Below, piece by piece: positions 16,781 through 25,742 of a DNA stretch of 64,000 nucleotides. Each line of letters starts with the position of its first letter. Position 1 is the first letter of the stretch. The stretch is from NCBI GenBank assembly GCA_050998615.1, contig JBPCQA010000001.1:1-64000 (forward strand). The letters are read 5' to 3'. The DNA comes from JBPCQA01 sp050998615 (GTDB taxonomy: Bacteria; Actinomycetota; Actinomycetes; Propionibacteriales; Nocardioidaceae). The notes beneath the pieces were generated by a model. It saw nothing but the letters and a program-made list of their open reading frames with translations. It was not told where the DNA came from and did not search any database. Both the position numbers and the translations under genes were made by a program.

Positions 16781-18468
16781 CCTGAATCCGTGGACCGTTA
16801 GCGGTTTGGTGGCCTGATTGGGCGGGTCGAACACGTGAGAGTGCCTTCTGTGCAAGGAGAATCGGGGCTGTTGACGTCCTGATTCGGCCGAGAACGGAAG
16901 GCACTGGAAGTGAGACTATCCCACTCGTGGTCCAAGGCGACGCCGTTGTTTGATGATGAGAATCTGGTGTCGGATGCCGGGCTGGTCCCGGTGATGGCCT
17001 TGGCCGAGCAGGCCGGGCTCTCGGAGTTGGTTGCTGAAAAGGTCAGCCTGGACTCGCTGGAGCCGCGGGTGGCCTCGGCAGGGGTGAACGCGGCTGGGAA
17101 GCTGACCTCGATCATCGCCGGGATGGCCGCCGGCGCGGACAGCATCGATGACCTGCAGGTGATCCGCTCAGGGGGGATGAAGCGGCTGTTTGACCAGGTG
17201 TATGCCCCGGCAACGTTGGGGCAGTTCCTGCGCGAGTTCACCCACGGTCACTGCTTGCAGTTGGCCTCGGTGGCTCGGGCGCATCTGGTGGGTCTGGCCG
17301 AGCGGACCGACCTGCTGACCGGGATCGAGCAGCAGGCGTTCGTCGACATCGATTCGCTGCTGCGGCCGGTGTTCGGTCACGCCAAGCAGGGCGCCAGCTT
17401 CGGACACGCCAAGATCGCCGGCCGGGTGCTGCTGCGCAGGGGGCTGTCGCCGTTGACGACCACGATCAGCACCGCGGATGCGACGCCGGTGATCGCGGGG
17501 ATCCGGCTGCGGGCCGGGAGGGCCGGTTCGGGCAGGGGGCGGCGTCGATGGTCCGCGAGGCGATCAGCACCGCCCGTGCCGCCGGTGCGAGCGGGGAGAT
17601 CTTGATGCGTGGCGATTCGGCCTACGGAAACAGCGCCGTGGTCGGTGCGTGCCTGCAGGCGAAGGTGCGGTTCTCGGTCGTACTGACCAAGAACCGGGCA
17701 GTGGTCCAGGCAATCGGAAGCATCGACGAGCAGGCCTGGACGCCGGTGCACTACCCCGGGGCGGAGGTCGACCCGCAGACCGGGGAGCTGATCAGCGATG
17801 CCGAGGTCGCCGAGACCACCTTCACCGCGTTCGGCTCCACCAAGCGCCCGGTCACCGCCCGGCTGATCGTGCGTCGGGTCCGCGACCAGAACAAGCTCGA
17901 TGAGCTGTTCCCGGTCTGGCGCTACCACCCGTTCTTCACCAACAGCGCCGAACCCACCGTCCAGGCGGACCTGACCCACCGACGGCACGCGGTCATCGAG
18001 ACGGTGTTCGCCGACCTGATCCACGGCCCCCTGGCGCACCTACCCTCGGGCCGATTCCCGTCCAACCACGCCTGGGCCCTCTGCACGGCAATGACCCACA
18101 ACCTGCTCCGCGCGGCCGAGACTCTCGACCCCAGCCGGCCCGCGGTCGCACGCGGCGCGACGCTGCGCCGCCAGATCGTGCACGTTCCAGCACGACTGGC
18201 CCGGCCACAACGACGGCCCGTGCTGCACCTGCCCGAGCACTGGCCCTGGGCCATCAGGTGGCTGGCAATCTGGACCGGAGTCTTCGCTCAGCCAAAGGCG
18301 CCACCAGCACCTTCCTGAGTCCCATCCACCGCCGCACCAGGCAAAACCCGAGGAACCCCGAAGTGGAAAGGCTGGACAGGCCAGCGGCTTCCTCACGCCC
18401 ACACCCCCCGGCCCTCCCGCTACAGCACCACGATGCCCACCCCGCCAGCCACTCCACGGATTCAGGCT
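16779..18468 (+). mobile_element. IS1380-family insertion sequence with 15-bp perfect terminal inverted repeats
   Basis: AGCCTGAATCCGTGG at 16779-16793 is the exact reverse complement of 18454-18468. The enclosed transposase is of the IS1380 type and the length, about 1.69 kb, is right for that family. If the ends are taken as CCTGAA...TTCAGG, the flanking pentamers CTTAG and CTCAG differ at one position and could be a slightly decayed target duplication. The right end is only a few bases from the stop codon of the neighbouring SDR39U1-like gene. Confidence 0.85.
16910..18318 (+). pseudogene. IS1380-family transposase, frameshifted at a G5 run
   Basis: The N-terminal part has the IS1380 signatures FDDENLVSDAGLVPVMALAE, GMAAGADSIDDLQVIRSGGM and FVDIDSLLRPVFGHAKQGASF. 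The frame fails after GIRLRAGRAGSGRG and the remainder (MVREAISTARAAGASGEILM, MRGDSAYGN, and the C-terminal ETVFADLIHGPLAHLPSGRF) continues in another frame to the TGA at 18316-18318. Loss of one base in or next to GGGGG at 17535-17539 explains the break. DDE residues are present across the two halves, so the protein would be complete without the indel. A homopolymer sequencing error is a real alternative. Confidence 0.8.
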
Positions 18469-18471
18469 CAG

Positions 18472-19362
18472 CTAGCGAAGTGCGGTGGCGAGCTGACGGT
18501 CGATGTCCGGATCGGCGAAATCGAAGCCCGCGTCCAGCAGTCGGGCCGGCCTTACCTTCAGACTCCCGAAGAATTCCCGGGCCGGCTCGCCGACGACGAC
18601 CCTGAGCGGCAACATCGGCACCCGGAGCAGGGTTGGTCGGTGCAGTCGGCGCCCTAATGCCTTGGTGAACTCGGCGTTGGTTGCCGGCTCGGGAGCCACC
18701 AGGTTGTAGACGCCGCTCGTCGAGGTGTCAATCGCCAGCCGGGTGACCGCCGCGACGTAGTCGCGCAGCGACACGGTAGGGAACCACTGCTTGCCGTTGC
18801 CGATCTGGCCGCCGACCCCGGCAAGGAACGGCAGCCGCATCGATTTCAGTGCACCGCCTCGTTTGTCCAAGACCACGGCGTTGCGGGTGACGACGAGTCG
18901 CGCACCCGCCTCGCTGGCCGGGGCCGCCGCCGCCTCCCACTGCTGGGTGAGCTGCGCGAAGAAGCCGTCTCCGGGCCCGGATGTCTCGTCGAGTAGCTCG
19001 TCACCACGGTCTGGGCCGTAGTAGCCGACCGCGCTGGCGTTGATCAACGCGGGCTTGCGCGACAAGCCGGCAATGCCGTCGGCGAGCGTGCGCGTGGTGG
19101 CGGTGCGGCTCTCCAGAAGTGTCTTCTTGTACGCCGCGGTCCACGGCCAATGTGCGATCGGAGCACCGGCGAGATTGATCACGGTGTCGGCGGCTTGCAG
19201 CGGGTCGAGCGGCACGTATCTGCGAGACGGGTCCCAGGACGCCTGATCGGGGCCGTGTTGGGGTGACCTGACGAGCTGCACCACCACGTGGCCGTCGTCG
19301 ACGAGCCGTTGTCGCAGCGCCGTACCCAAGAACCCGGACGCACCCGCTAGCAGGACTCGCAT
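18472..19362 (-). CDS. TIGR01777 family NAD(P)-binding protein (SDR39U1-like epimerase)
   Basis: From the ATG at 19362 the protein has 296 aa and begins with the Rossmann motif MRVLLAGASGFLGTALRQRL. It continues with INLAGAPIAHWPW, INASAVGYYG (the family's Tyr region), TRNAVVLDKRGGALK and the C-terminal ALGRRLHRPTLLRVP with EFFGSLKV. Family function is unsettled. Its position near sucB and lipB matches Rv2216 of M. tuberculosis. A GTG at 19380 would add six residues. An IS1380 element ends a few bases beyond the stop, leaving no room for a native terminator. Confidence 0.88.
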   Translation of the reverse strand: MRVLLAGASGFLGTALRQRLVDDGHVVVQLVRSPQHGPDQASWDPSRRYVPLDPLQAADTVINLAGAPIAHWPWTAAYKKTLLESRTATTRTLADGIAGLSRKPALINASAVGYYGPDRGDELLDETSGPGDGFFAQLTQQWEAAAAPASEAGARLVVTRNAVVLDKRGGALKSMRLPFLAGVGGQIGNGKQWFPTVSLRDYVAAVTRLAIDTSTSGVYNLVAPEPATNAEFTKALGRRLHRPTLLRVPMLPLRVVVGEPAREFFGSLKVRPARLLDAGFDFADPDIDRQLATALR

Positions 19363-19430
19363 GGCTCCATCCTGCCGCACGTCCCGACGATCCGCTGGTG
19401 GCTGAACGATGCGTTCGGTGGAGCCGGACG

Positions 19431-19472
19431 CTTTCCGCCGCAGCCAAGCAGATGCCTTCCGCCGCAGCGAGC
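19431..19472. repeat. Short direct repeat between SDR39U1-like gene and sucB
   Basis: CTTTCCGCCGCAGCCAAGC at 19431-19449 is repeated imperfectly (CTTCCGCCGCAGCGAGC) at 19456-19472. It lies just after the sucB stop in the direction of transcription. No clear hairpin with a U-tract is seen; its meaning is unknown. Confidence 0.4.
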
Positions 19473-19485
19473 TGGACGTGGGAGG

Positions 19486-21537
19486 TCAGACTCCGAGCTC
19501 GGACTCGAAGTTCGCTTCCTCGAGCCGCTGCTTGATCGCCGTCAGGAAGCGGGCGGCGTCGGCGCCGTCGACGAGCCGGTGGTCGTAGGTCAAGGCGAGG
19601 TAAACCATCTGGCGGACCGCGATCGTCTCACCGAGGTTGGGGTCGTCGATCACGACAGGCCGCTTCACTACGGTCCCAGTGCCGAGGATGCCGACCTGGG
19701 GCTGGTTGATGATCGGGGTGTCGAACAATGCACCACGACTGCCGGTGTTGGTCAGCGTAAACGTGCCGCCGGACAGCTCGTCGGGGCTGATCTTGCTGTC
19801 TCGGGTGCGGACCGCGAGATCGGCGATCTTGCGGGCCAGGCCGGCGATCGACAGGTCACCGGCGTCCTTGATCACCGGCACCAGCAAGCCACGCTCGGTG
19901 TCGACCGCGACCCCGAGATGCTCGCCGTCGTGATAGGTCACCTCGCCTGCTTCGGTGTCGATCGACGCGTTCACTTGCGGGTATGTCTTGAGCGCGTCGA
20001 TCGCGGCCTTGGCGAAGAACGGCAGGAACGACAGTTTGACGCCCTCGCGCTGCTCGAAGCCGGCCTTCACCCGATCGCGCAACCGCGAGATCGCCGTCAC
20101 GTCGACCTCGACCACGGTCGTCAGCTGAGCCGACACCTGCAAGGACTCCACCATTCGGGCTGCGATGACTTTGCGCAGGCGGGAGAGCTTCTCGGTCTTG
20201 CCGCGCAGCTGACTAGCCGGCCCGGCGCCGGCGGCAATCGGCGCCGCTGCCTCGGCCTGGGCTGTCGGTGCCTCGGCAGGGGTTTGAGCGTCTCGCTCGG
20301 CGGCTTCGGCAGCGGCGAGCACGTCTTGCTTCCTGACCCGACCGCCGACACCGGTGCCGGTGAGGCTCGACAACTCCACGTTGTGCTGGGCAGCGAGCTT
20401 GCGCACCAGCGGCGTCACATAGCTGTGAGAGTCAGCCTCGCCGCCTGTGTCCTGCTGCCGTTGCCCGTCCGCGGAACGTCGCTCTGAATCGACGGCACTG
20501 GCCGCGGCGTGGTCTGCGGACTCTGTCGGCGCTGCTAGCTCAACCTGGGACGGCTCTCCTTCTGGTTGAGCCCGGTCGGGCTTCGCGCGCGCGGGCTCCG
20601 CAGCCTCGGGCGCGGGCTTCGCCGACCGGTCCTCGGGCGGCGCGGACGCCGCTGGCTCGTCGGCCCGAGCGGTCTCTTGCGCCGCGGAGGGCGGCTGAGC
20701 ACCGCCCGAGCCCGCCGCCTGCGGCTCGCTCTCTCGACCGGCAGCGGCGCCGTCGGAGCCGATCCGGCCTAGTACGGCGCCCACCTCGACCGTCTCGTCC
20801 GCGTCGACGGTGATCTCCAGCAGCTTGCCGGCAACGGGAGAAGGAATCTCGGTGTCAACCTTGTCGGTGGAAACTTCCAGCAGCGGCTCGTCGACGGAAA
20901 CCTCATCACCTACCGACTTCAACCACTGAGTCACCGTGCCTTCCGTGACGCTCTCACCGAGCGCTGGAAGCTTGACATCGGTCGACTCGCTGCCGCCTTC
21001 TTCGGACGACCCCGACGGTTGGGCTTCGGCCTGCGACGCCGGCTCCTGCTCGGACGGCGGCTGTTCGTTGGCGCCTTCGTCAGTGGCCGCGCTCTGGTCC
21101 TCGGCAGGCTCTTCCCGGTCAGGCGAGTCGCTGGGCGCCGCGGCGCTGGAAGGCCGCGTCTCCTGCTCCGCGCCAGAGGTCGGTGTCTGCTGCTGCTCGT
21201 CGGACTGGTCCGCGGGCGCGGACGTGGTGTCTGTCGCCGCCGAGGCACCGGCCTGCGCGTCACCGGAGCCGTCCTGGTCCGACGTACCGGCAGACTCCTC
21301 GGCGTCACCGATCACCGCGAGCACGGCGCCGACATCGACGGTCTCGTCCTGGTCTGCCCTTATCTCAAGCAGGGTTCCGGCCACCGGGGAAGGGATCTCG
21401 GTGTCGACCTTGTCGGTCGAGACCTCCAGCAGTGGCTCGTCCACGGCTACCTCGTCGCCAACCGACTTTAGCCATTGCGTAACAGTTCCCTCGGTGACGC
21501 TTTCACCGAGTGCCGGAAGGTTAACTTCAGTCGCCAT
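19486..21537 (-). CDS. sucB: Dihydrolipoamide acyltransferase (E2) with two lipoyl domains, sucB/dlaT type
   Basis: Core of the 2-oxoglutarate (and in actinobacteria also pyruvate) dehydrogenase complex. With the ATG at 21537 the protein has 683 aa: lipoyl domain 1 at about 1-76, an Ala/Glu/Ser-rich linker, and lipoyl domain 2, each with the lipoylated Lys in STDKVDTEIP. A long Ala/Pro/Glu linker follows, then the E3-binding domain (VTPLVRKLAAQHNVELSSLTG). The catalytic domain ends with TYDHRLVDGADAARFL, carrying the active-site His and Asp. Lipoylation would be by the LipB and LipA encoded in this window. It follows lpd by 84 bp and shares its strand. Confidence 0.93.
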   Translation of the reverse strand: MATEVNLPALGESVTEGTVTQWLKSVGDEVAVDEPLLEVSTDKVDTEIPSPVAGTLLEIRADQDETVDVGAVLAVIGDAEESAGTSDQDGSGDAQAGASAATDTTSAPADQSDEQQQTPTSGAEQETRPSSAAAPSDSPDREEPAEDQSAATDEGANEQPPSEQEPASQAEAQPSGSSEEGGSESTDVKLPALGESVTEGTVTQWLKSVGDEVSVDEPLLEVSTDKVDTEIPSPVAGKLLEITVDADETVEVGAVLGRIGSDGAAAGRESEPQAAGSGGAQPPSAAQETARADEPAASAPPEDRSAKPAPEAAEPARAKPDRAQPEGEPSQVELAAPTESADHAAASAVDSERRSADGQRQQDTGGEADSHSYVTPLVRKLAAQHNVELSSLTGTGVGGRVRKQDVLAAAEAAERDAQTPAEAPTAQAEAAAPIAAGAGPASQLRGKTEKLSRLRKVIAARMVESLQVSAQLTTVVEVDVTAISRLRDRVKAGFEQREGVKLSFLPFFAKAAIDALKTYPQVNASIDTEAGEVTYHDGEHLGVAVDTERGLLVPVIKDAGDLSIAGLARKIADLAVRTRDSKISPDELSGGTFTLTNTGSRGALFDTPIINQPQVGILGTGTVVKRPVVIDDPNLGETIAVRQMVYLALTYDHRLVDGADAARFLTAIKQRLEEANFESELGV

Positions 21538-21621
21538 GTCGGTCGAGGTCCTTTTGTCCTTGGTCGTCGTCGCGGGTTTGTCAGGCGTACGCCGTCGCTG
21601 GCTCAGCCTAACGACCACATG

Positions 21622-23007
21622 TCAGACGTGCGCGTGGAGCGGTTTGCCGGCCAGCGCGAGATGCGCCTCACCGAGCGCCTCGTTTTGGGTCGGATGCATG
21701 TGGATCAGCGGCGCCACGTCCTGCGGGAACGCCTCCCAGTTGTAGATCAGCTGTGCTTCACCGATGAGCTCGCCGACCCTGGCGCCCACCATGTGGACTC
21801 CGACGACGGGGCCGTCCTTGCGGCGGACCAGCTTGACGAATCCTTGGGTCTTGAGGATCTGACTTTTGCCGTTACCGGCGAGGCTATAGGTGATCGACTC
21901 GACCTGCGAGCCACCGTACCTGTCGCTGGCGGTCTCCTCGGTGAGACCCACGGATGCGACCTCCGGATCACAGTAGGTCACGCGGGGGATGCCCTCTTCG
22001 TTGATGACCGTGGGATCGAGACCGGCAATGTCTTCGGCAACGAAGATGCCCTGCTGGAATCCGCGGTGGGCGAGCTGCATGCCGAAGACGATGTCTCCGA
22101 CTGCGTAGATGTGCGGCGCGGTGGTTTGGAGCCGTTCGTTGGTGCGCACGAAGCCGAAGTCGATCTCCACACCCTGCGCCTCGAAACCTTGGTCGGTGGT
22201 GTTGGGGCCACGCCCGACTGCGACGAGGAGGATCTCGGCTTCATAGCTGTTGCCGGAATCGACGGTCACCTTGACGCCCGCGTCGGTTGTCTCCATTCCC
22301 TTGAAGGCGGTGCCGGTCTTGAAGGTGATGCCTCGTTTGCGGAACGCACGCTCGACTGCCTTGGAGCACTCGGCGTCTTCGGCCGCTACCAGGCGAGGGA
22401 GTGCCTCGATGATCGTCACGTCAGTCCCGAATGAGCGCCACGCGGACGCGAACTCGACACCGATCACGCCGCCGCCGAGCACGATCGCCGACCCTGGAAG
22501 CTGGTCGAGCTCCAGCGCGTGCTCGCTGGTGAGGACCCGCCCGCCATCGACGTCGAGCCCGGGCAAGGACTTGGAGTAGGAGCCGGATGCCAACACGATG
22601 TGCCGACCCTCGTAGCGGGTGCCCGCCACCTCCACGGCATTCGGTGAGACCAGGGTGCCGCGGCCCTCGACGAGCGTGATTCCCCGACCCGCGATCATGC
22701 CTTGCAAGCCCTTGTAGAGCCGCGCCACGACGCCGTCCTTGTAGCTGTTCACCGCGGCCAGGTCGACGCCGTCCAGTGAAGATTTCACTCCGAACTGCTC
22801 CGACTCGCGGACCGCGTCGGCCACCTCGCCGGCGTGCAACAGGGCCTTGGTGGGAATGCATCCACGATGCAGGCAGGTGCCGCCAACCTTGTCCTGCTCG
22901 ATGATCGCCACCGCGAGCCCGAGCTGGGCGGCCCGCAACGCGCAGGCATATCCGCCGCTGCCTCCGCCCAAGATCACCACGTCAAAACTCAAACCCGCCT
23001 CCGCCAC
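21622..23007 (-). CDS. lpdA: Dihydrolipoamide dehydrogenase (E3)
   Basis: Flavoprotein that reoxidises the dihydrolipoyl arm of E2 using NAD+. The 461-aa product has the FAD-binding VVILGGGSGGYACALRA, the redox disulfide C45-x4-C50 (GGTCLHRGC), a second Rossmann motif (AIVLGGGVIGVEFASAW), the second FAD motif (YAVGDIV) and the C-terminal catalytic pair HMHPTQNEALGEA. The start is GTG at 23007, with GGAGGA three bases upstream. It lies immediately upstream of sucB on the same strand. The 267-bp region to the divergent gene at 23275 should hold its promoter, but I see no clear motif. Confidence 0.95.
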   Translation of the reverse strand: MAEAGLSFDVVILGGGSGGYACALRAAQLGLAVAIIEQDKVGGTCLHRGCIPTKALLHAGEVADAVRESEQFGVKSSLDGVDLAAVNSYKDGVVARLYKGLQGMIAGRGITLVEGRGTLVSPNAVEVAGTRYEGRHIVLASGSYSKSLPGLDVDGGRVLTSEHALELDQLPGSAIVLGGGVIGVEFASAWRSFGTDVTIIEALPRLVAAEDAECSKAVERAFRKRGITFKTGTAFKGMETTDAGVKVTVDSGNSYEAEILLVAVGRGPNTTDQGFEAQGVEIDFGFVRTNERLQTTAPHIYAVGDIVFGMQLAHRGFQQGIFVAEDIAGLDPTVINEEGIPRVTYCDPEVASVGLTEETASDRYGGSQVESITYSLAGNGKSQILKTQGFVKLVRRKDGPVVGVHMVGARVGELIGEAQLIYNWEAFPQDVAPLIHMHPTQNEALGEAHLALAGKPLHAHV

Positions 23008-23274
23008 GGTTCCTCCGGATCACTCGAGGACGTCCCTCGTTGCTCGCGCATGTCGCTCGTTCATTGAGCGCCTCGCCATCTTCGCACCTCGCCCGGCCGC
23101 GGCCACAGTCAGGTTCACCGGGATCGCGCCGACTGTGATGCCCACAATGGCGCGCAGCGAGCCGGCGTACCCTCGCCTGGTTCCCGGTGCCGGCACCCAT
23201 GATGAGCGATACTTACTTGTGCACGGCTAGCCCGAGCTTATGGCTCGCGAACGACCGGGAAGAGAGGCTCTTGG

Positions 23275-23598
23275 ATGGCGCTGTTCAAACGCCGGCGCGG
23301 CAAGGCGGGTACGCTGCGGCCCGCGGAGTCCGACGATGCGCGTTATCTCAAGGAGTGGATCACCACCCGGGCAGGCATCGAGGGGTTCGTCGAGCCCCGC
23401 ACGGCGGTGACCGACACGACCTTGCTGCTTGTCGCGATCGACGGCGAATGGACCCGACGGCGAGTCCCATCGGTCGAGTGGGCCCACAACTTCGCCAACA
23501 CCGCGGGCATCCCCAGCTATGACGCGGCAGTCGTCGGCTACCCCGACCGGATGCGGGAGTGGAACCGCCGTCAGAGCAAACAAGCCAAGGGGGAGTAA
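23275..23598 (+). CDS. Conserved actinobacterial hypothetical protein (107 aa)
   Basis: The ATG at 23275 follows AAGAGAGG. The small, basic, soluble product begins MALFKRRRGKAGTLRPAES and contains WTRRRVPSVEWAHNFA and VVGYPDRMREWNRR. Proteins of this type sit between lpd and pepA in other actinobacteria in my recollection; no function is known. It is convergent with pepA. Confidence 0.65.
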   Translation: MALFKRRRGKAGTLRPAESDDARYLKEWITTRAGIEGFVEPRTAVTDTTLLLVAIDGEWTRRRVPSVEWAHNFANTAGIPSYDAAVVGYPDRMREWNRRQSKQAKGE

Positions 23599-23667
23599 CG
23601 CCGTCCGATTCCCGCCTATCCCTTTCGGAAGCTAGCGCGGTCATCGGGTCGCTAGTGTCGTCGGCTC

Positions 23668-25155
23668 TTATCCGGCGGCCGTCTCCGCCGCCAACTGAAC
23701 GAGGGTGCGTACGGAGGCGCCGGTGCCGCCCTTGGGCGTGTAACCCCACGGGCTGTCGTCGTTGAAGGCGGGCCCGGCGATATCAAGGTGCGCCCACCTG
23801 ATGCCGTCGGCGACGAACTCACGGAGGAATGCCGCAGCGAACAGCGCACCGCCATAGGGCTCGGTGTTGACTTGGCTCAGGTCGGCGATCTTGGTGGCCT
23901 GCACCTTGTCTTTCATCTCCTCGGGGATCGGCAGGGACCACATGAGCTCACCGGCTCGCTGGGCGATCCGGGGCAGTTCCTTATGCAGCTCGTCGTCGTT
24001 GCTGAACACCCCCGACACGTTCTTACCGAGCGCCACCACGCACGCTCCGGTGAGTGTGGCGACGTCGACGATCAGATCGGGCTTGTCGGCGTTGGCAGTG
24101 GTGATGCCGTCGGCCAAGACGAGCCGGCCTTCCGCGTCAGTGTTCAGGACCTCTACCGTTTTGCCGCCGTACATCGTCAGCACGTCACCAGGCCGCGACG
24201 CGTGCCCCGACGGCATGTTCTCGGCCAGGCAGGCGTACGCGGTGACGCGGACCGGCAGGCCGAGGTCCGCGATCGCGAACGTCGCCGCCGCCACGGCCGC
24301 GGCCCCGGCCATGTCGCACTTCATCGTCATCATCCCGGTGCCGGTCTTGATCGACAGGCCGCCGGAGTCGAAGGTGATGCCCTTGCCGACGAGTGCAATG
24401 TGCGCCTTGGGCCGGGTCGGCTGATAGGACAACTTCACCAGTCTCGGCGACCGGATCGAGCCCTTGCCGACGCCCAAGATGCCGCCATATCCGCCCGCTT
24501 CGAGCGCCTTCTCGTCGGTCACCTTGACGCTTACCCGGGACCTCTTGGCCCGAGCCTTAAGTTCGGCGGCGAAGGACTCCGGGTAGAGATCGTTGGGTGC
24601 GACGTTGACCAGGTCGCGGGCGAAGTTGACGGCCGCTGCGACGCTGGTCGCGGTGGCGAGGGCCTCCTTGGCTGGCTTGGAGCGCGCGATCTCGGTGAGC
24701 ACGAGGACGTCGGCGACCTCGTCGTGTTGCTTGCTCAGATAGCGGTCGAACTCGTAGCCGCCCAGCAGCGCACCCTCGGTGAGAGCCCGGACCTGTTCGT
24801 CAGTTGTGGCCGGGAGCGCGAGGGCCACCGTCTGGCAGCCGGCCAGGGCTCGAATCGCGGCGCCGGCCGCTCGACGAAGCGACTCGGGATCGACATCGGC
24901 GCTGTCCCCGAGGCCGACGAGCACCAGTACCGCGGCTTGGACGCCGTCGGGAGCCGGCACCTTGGTGGCTTCACCTGGCTTGCTCGACACGCCAAGGCTG
25001 GCCATCGTCTTCGCGAAGTCACCGGCGAACGCCCTGGCGATGTCACGGCCGCTCTCTGCGACAATCAGCGCGTCTCCGTCGCAGCAGACGCCGATCACGA
25101 TCGCGTCGGCTTTGACGGCGGCAGGGCGCGCGGCGCGCAGACTGACCGCGGTCAC
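23668..25155 (-). CDS. pepA: Leucyl aminopeptidase (M17)
   Basis: Cytosolic two-metal aminopeptidase acting on N-terminal Leu and other residues, usually hexameric. The 495-aa protein has the N-terminal regulatory domain and the catalytic motifs KGITFDSGGLSIKTG (metal-binding Lys and Asp), MKCDMAGAAAV and NTDAEGRLVLAD (Asp, Glu and the active-site Arg). The GTG at 25155 overlaps the stop of the proline-rich gene upstream by four bases (GTGA), so translation is probably coupled. The gene matches pepB (Rv2213) of M. tuberculosis in position. Confidence 0.95.
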   Translation of the reverse strand: MTAVSLRAARPAAVKADAIVIGVCCDGDALIVAESGRDIARAFAGDFAKTMASLGVSSKPGEATKVPAPDGVQAAVLVLVGLGDSADVDPESLRRAAGAAIRALAGCQTVALALPATTDEQVRALTEGALLGGYEFDRYLSKQHDEVADVLVLTEIARSKPAKEALATATSVAAAVNFARDLVNVAPNDLYPESFAAELKARAKRSRVSVKVTDEKALEAGGYGGILGVGKGSIRSPRLVKLSYQPTRPKAHIALVGKGITFDSGGLSIKTGTGMMTMKCDMAGAAAVAAATFAIADLGLPVRVTAYACLAENMPSGHASRPGDVLTMYGGKTVEVLNTDAEGRLVLADGITTANADKPDLIVDVATLTGACVVALGKNVSGVFSNDDELHKELPRIAQRAGELMWSLPIPEEMKDKVQATKIADLSQVNTEPYGGALFAAAFLREFVADGIRWAHLDIAGPAFNDDSPWGYTPKGGTGASVRTLVQLAAETAAG

Positions 25156-25517
25156 GAGCGGATGGTGGAGCGGGTGACCGTCGAAGCGATCGCCATTCCG
25201 TTGGTGGTGCGTTGCGCGACCGGAGCACCTTGGGAGTAGGGGTTGTAGGGCTGCTGGCTCGGCGGTTGCCCGTACGCCGACGGTGGCGGCTGTTGGCCCT
25301 GTCCCGATTGTTCAGAGTAACCCTGCTGCTGATACGAAGTCGGTCCGTACCCCGGATACGGCTGCTGCGACCAGCCCGCTTGTGGATAGGGCGACTGGCC
25401 ATGCGTCGACTGGCCGCGGCTCGGCTGGTTGCCTTGCGGGTCAGGCAACTGATCGGACCCCGGATAGCGCCACTGTGGCGGACCAGACTTCGGGTCTTGC
25501 GGAGGCTCTGCAGACAT
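25152..25517 (-). CDS. Proline/glutamine-rich protein, probably a truncated DUF4190-type membrane protein
   Basis: The ATG at 25517 has a good GAGGAG ribosome site. The 121-aa product is almost entirely Pro/Gln/Tyr/Gly-rich (YPGYGPTSYQQQGYSEQ) and then reads RTTNGMAIASTVTRSTIRS before stopping inside the pepA start. In related actinobacterial proteins the same Pro-rich tail leads into NGMAIASLV, the start of a two-span DUF4190 membrane domain. Here that domain is missing right after its first residues. This suggests a deletion joining the remnant to pepA. Confidence 0.55.
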   Translation of the reverse strand: MSAEPPQDPKSGPPQWRYPGSDQLPDPQGNQPSRGQSTHGQSPYPQAGWSQQPYPGYGPTSYQQQGYSEQSGQGQQPPPSAYGQPPSQQPYNPYSQGAPVAQRTTNGMAIASTVTRSTIRS

Positions 25518-25742
25518 GAAGTGCTCCTCGGCGCTCGGTTCCTGTGGTGCACTGTACGCTGGCGGCCTTGTCCAGACATTCGGTTTTGCCAATTGGGGCA
25601 GGCGCCCTCTTCGAGCTGCACAGGTAGGGAATCGTCGGGCTCGCCGCACGGCACATTCCCGGTGGCGGTGATCTGGCTGCTCCGCGCCCTTCCGCAAGAC
25701 GCTTCTCCTCGGCCGTGCCGATGCTGCGGTAGGTTCCGGTCC

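Noticed and set aside
23788..25239. Long open frame opposite pepA (483 codons)
   Set aside because: Mirror of the pepA codon pattern in GC-rich DNA; Arg/Gly/Asp/Val-rich and featureless.
25518..25742. Glycine riboswitch upstream of gcvT
   Set aside because: The conserved glycine-aptamer blocks could not be found; the region looks unstructured by eye.
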